DNA of 6,234 nucleotides from Actinomycetota bacterium (GTDB lineage: Bacteria > Actinomycetota > Acidimicrobiia > Acidimicrobiales > Ilumatobacteraceae), in the NCBI GenBank assembly GCA_005793785.1, contig SXPW01000109.1, forward strand, positions 1 through 6,234, in the 5' to 3' direction. Below are positions 5,054 through 6,234 of the stretch, piece by piece (within the stretch, counting starts at the first letter, position 1; the number at the start of each line of letters is the position of its first letter). A model generated the notes under the pieces. It did no database searches, was not told where the DNA came from, and saw nothing but the letters and a program-made list of their open reading frames with translations. The position numbers were made by a program, and so were the translations under genes.

Positions 5054-6234
5054 TTTCCAAGAATGCCAGCAACCCGTCGTGGCCGCCTTCGCGTCCGAGT
5101 CCCGATGCTTTCACTCCGCCGAATGGTGCGGCTGGATCACTGACGAGACCCCGGTTGAGGCCGATCATCCCCGTCTCCAGGAATTCGGCAAATCGCAATC
5201 CCCTGCCCAGGTCCTGCGTGAAGACGTAGGACACCAGTCCGTGCTCCACCGAGTTGCAGTGCGCAAGGATGTCGTCAGCGTCACCGAACCTCACGATCGG
5301 CGCGACCGGACCGAAGATTTCCTCACGCAGAATCGGTGAATCGAATCGCACATCGGTGAGCACCGTCGGGTGATATCCAAACGAGGAGTCGTCCACTCGC
5401 CTGCCGCCACATGCAACCACGGCACCCGCGGCGACAGCGTCGGTGACGAGTGACGCAACGTTGTCCTGTTGGGCTCGTGACACGAGGGGTCCAACCTGGG
5501 TCTTTGCATCCAGACCATTCCCGAGAATGAGACTCGCCATCCGATTGCTGAATGCGTCAACGAATGCGTCGTGGACACGTTCGTGCACGAAGAAGCGATT
5601 GGCGGCGGTGCAGGCGGCACCGCCGTTTCGCATCTTGGCCAACATCGCGCCCTCGACGGCCACCTCCAAGTCGGCATCCTCGAATACCACGAGCGGTGCA
5701 TTGCCACCGAGTTCCATCGAACAGTTGATGATTCGATCCGCCGCCTGCGCCAACAACAGAGCACCGACGCGGGTCGAGCCCGTGAACGACAACTTTCGTA
5801 CCTTTCCCGACCTCAACATCGCGGAGACGGCGTCTCCTGGTGGGTCGGGGACCACTACGTTCACCACGCCGTCGGGAACTCCACACCGTCGGAGGATCTC
5901 ACAGATTGCAATTGCGGTCAACGGGGTATCGCTCGCTGGCTTGAGTACGACCGTGCAACCAGCGGCAAGTGCCGGTCCGATCTTCCTCGTGGCCATCGCC
6001 GCGGGAAAATTCCACGGAGTTGCCAGCAGTGCAACACCGACCGGTTGGCGCGAGACGAGTAGCCAATTCGCCCCCGACGGTGCACGCCGGTAATCGCCGT
6101 CGATGCGCACGGCCTCCTCGCTGAACCACCGGAAGAATTCCGCGGCATAGGTGACCTCGGCTCGCGCGTCGGCGAGTACCTTCCCGTTTTCTCGCACGAT
6201 CAATTGCGCCAACGACTCGTGCTCGGCGATCATC
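5028..6234 (-). CDS. gabD: Aldehyde dehydrogenase, succinate-semialdehyde dehydrogenase (GabD) type, N-terminus outside window
   Basis: C-terminal 401 residues of an NAD(P)-dependent aldehyde dehydrogenase. Visible landmarks, numbered in the fragment: TPWNFP with Asn75, which steadies the oxyanion; Lys98 in LKPAS, cofactor binding; FTGSTRVG (150-157) in the Rossmann fold; general base Glu174 in MELGGNAP; nucleophile Cys208 in GGAACTAANRF; EEIFGP (304-309); and the closing FGGVKASGLGREGG (371-384). The spacing resembles E. coli GabD, whose catalytic Cys is about residue 288 of 482, so about 80 residues are missing. The ATG at 6231-6233 is internal, not the start, because it aligns to the middle of the N-terminal domain. 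NRGLVSDPAAPFGG near the end resembles GabD-type enzymes, which oxidise succinate semialdehyde to succinate in 4-aminobutyrate breakdown; substrate range is not proven by sequence. No transaminase gene is in the window. The 3' end overlaps the DoxX-like gene by 26 bases. Enzyme class is certain, the gene symbol moderately so. Confidence 0.9.
   Translation of the reverse strand, partial: MIAEHESLAQLIVRENGKVLADARAEVTYAAEFFRWFSEEAVRIDGDYRRAPSGANWLLVSRQPVGVALLATPWNFPAAMATRKIGPALAAGCTVVLKPASDTPLTAIAICEILRRCGVPDGVVNVVVPDPPGDAVSAMLRSGKVRKLSFTGSTRVGALLLAQAADRIINCSMELGGNAPLVVFEDADLEVAVEGAMLAKMRNGGAACTAANRFFVHERVHDAFVDAFSNRMASLILGNGLDAKTQVGPLVSRAQQDNVASLVTDAVAAGAVVACGGRRVDDSSFGYHPTVLTDVRFDSPILREEIFGPVAPIVRFGDADDILAHCNSVEHGLVSYVFTQDLGRGLRFAEFLETGMIGLNRGLVSDPAAPFGGVKASGLGREGGHDGLLAFLETKYVAGNW

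Noticed and set aside
5443..6093. 216-codon plus-strand frame opposite the aldehyde dehydrogenase
   Set aside because: Antisense shadow of a strongly conserved enzyme; its low-complexity translation shows no motif and no start signal is seen.
5028..6233. Treating the ATG at 6233 as the true start of the aldehyde dehydrogenase
   Set aside because: The fragment begins in the middle of the family's N-terminal region and about 80 residues are missing compared with GabD-type enzymes; the frame stays open to the window edge.
2850..6234. A functional defence or repair island made of nei, the small gene, DUF4916, DoxX-like and GabD-type genes
   Set aside because: The genes alternate in direction and share no operon, and I know of no pathway joining them; adjacency alone is not evidence.

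Overview
The window looks like a piece of the chromosome of a GC-rich actinobacterium. It might belong to the Acidimicrobiia or a relative, but that lineage guess is inference. The reasons are: GC content that looks near 60% by eye; a DUF4916 (degenerate Nudix) gene, a family I know mainly from Actinobacteria; a large two-FtsX-domain ABC permease of actinobacterial style; and several genes with a TANNNT -10 box 4-7 bases before the start codon and no Shine-Dalgarno sequence, as in leaderless actinobacterial mRNAs. No rRNA, tRNA, CRISPR, insertion sequence, phage gene or plasmid gene is visible. The window is almost fully coding, and no gap exceeds about 70 bases.

Layout, left to right. (1) 1-248, + strand: the 3' end of an ABC transporter ATPase (Walker B, D-loop and H-loop visible). 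(2) 255-2837, +: its partner permease, 860 aa, with two FtsX domains and about ten membrane segments. Only 6 bases separate the two, so they form one operon for a MacB/LolCDE-type (type VII) ABC system. (3) 2850-3734, -: a DNA glycosylase/AP lyase of the Fpg/Nei family, convergent with the permease. (4) 3803-4114, +: a small uncharacterised protein with one short hydrophobic segment and an Arg-rich tail, divergent from nei. (5) 4074-4610, -: a DUF4916 protein with a Nudix-like fold signature whose box lacks most catalytic glutamates. (6) 4673-5053, +: a small four-helix DoxX-like membrane protein, divergent from the DUF4916 gene. (7) 5028-6234, -: an aldehyde dehydrogenase of the succinate-semialdehyde dehydrogenase (GabD) type, missing about 80 N-terminal residues beyond the window edge.

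After the ABC operon the genes simply alternate in direction, so apart from ATPase plus permease nothing here argues for a shared pathway. The most notable features are regulatory and architectural. Two short divergent promoter regions (about 3735-3802 and 4611-4672) carry candidate leaderless promoters. The second is flanked by a perfect 13-base inverted repeat, which puts the same 13 bases into the 5' part of both divergent transcripts, and its -10 region lies in a short palindrome. All three convergent junctions are extremely tight: a 12-base gap, a 41-base overlap and a 26-base overlap. The Arg-rich tail of the small protein is largely encoded within the 41-base overlap. I see no convincing evidence of a wholly new multi-gene system; these are ordinary housekeeping and accessory genes with some regulatory oddities worth checking.
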